From Leptospira sp. (GTDB lineage Bacteria; Spirochaetota; Leptospiria; Leptospirales; Leptospiraceae), in assembly GCA_027531445.1 (NCBI GenBank), contig JAPZRK010000027.1:1-14117 (forward strand): a stretch of DNA of 14,117 nucleotides, written 5' to 3'. This document shows, one piece after another, positions 14,094 to 14,117 of the stretch. Below the pieces are notes generated by a model. It saw nothing but the letters and a program-made list of their open reading frames with translations. It was not told where the DNA came from and searched no databases. The position numbers and the translations under genes were made by a program. Numbering within the stretch: the stretch's first letter is position 1; every line of letters starts with the position of its first letter.

Positions 14094-14117
14094 CCTAAGG
14101 CTATATTCAGCCTTAGG
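14094..14117. terminator. Hairpin at the window edge, possible terminator
   Basis: CCTAAGGCT and AGCCTTAGG form a perfect nine-base stem around the loop ATATTC. The window ends at the last stem base, so a following T-run cannot be seen. A terminator for a rightward transcript or for a gene beyond the edge is likely but unconfirmed. Confidence 0.4.

Overview
The window looks like a chromosome segment of a spirochaete of the genus Leptospira, probably the saprophytic clade. The evidence is a solitary 16S rRNA 3' end that runs into its own terminator with no tRNA or 23S gene behind it, AT-rich DNA, many small proteins with relaxed spirochaetal lipoboxes, an adenylate cyclase of the membrane type common in Leptospira, and Rhs remnants. 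This assignment rests on recognition, not on a database search.

Left part (1-2354, mostly + strand). The last ~67 bases of 16S rRNA are followed by a terminator, a spacer with several inverted repeats, a clan AA (retropepsin-like) aspartic protease, a convergent 83-residue unknown gene and a TetR-family regulator whose start codon is preceded by a perfect 19-bp palindrome. Next comes a minus-strand operon (5076-2375): an ArnT/PMT-type membrane glycosyltransferase, a small exported eight-cysteine protein joined to it by an ATGA overlap, and a polyprenyl-phosphate-sugar synthase of the DPM1/ArnC type. Together these resemble a lipid-linked sugar donor synthase plus the enzyme that spends the donor in the periplasm. 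The same near-palindrome, TGACTGGTCA, sits at the front of both glycosyltransferase genes.

Middle (5286-7246). This is a graveyard. The whole post-16S segment (spacer, protease, promoter region of the 83-residue gene) recurs here as a degraded copy with two internal deletions. One deletion is exactly bounded by the 9-bp direct repeat GTAAAAAAC. The copy is followed by a broken EAL-domain fragment and by a class III adenylate cyclase gene that is complete except for one in-frame TGA.

Right part (7423-13740, all minus strand). From the right: a small DUF4410-like lipoprotein; a 976-residue lipoprotein with four ASH-type repeats and a C-terminal HExxHxxGxxH metzincin; an exported helical (HEAT-like) protein in the same operon; then the truncated, frameshifted C-terminal end of an Rhs protein with a glycine-zipper tip, followed closely by two lipoprotein genes. 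The Rhs tip with its two lipoproteins looks like a displaced polymorphic-toxin cassette, but no toxin fold is recognisable.

The most notable points are the glycosyltransferase/Cys-rich operon with its shared operator-like sites, the single-stop adenylate cyclase, the microhomology-bounded degraded duplication with an unusually well conserved 80-bp block, and the orphan Rhs tip with its lipoproteins.
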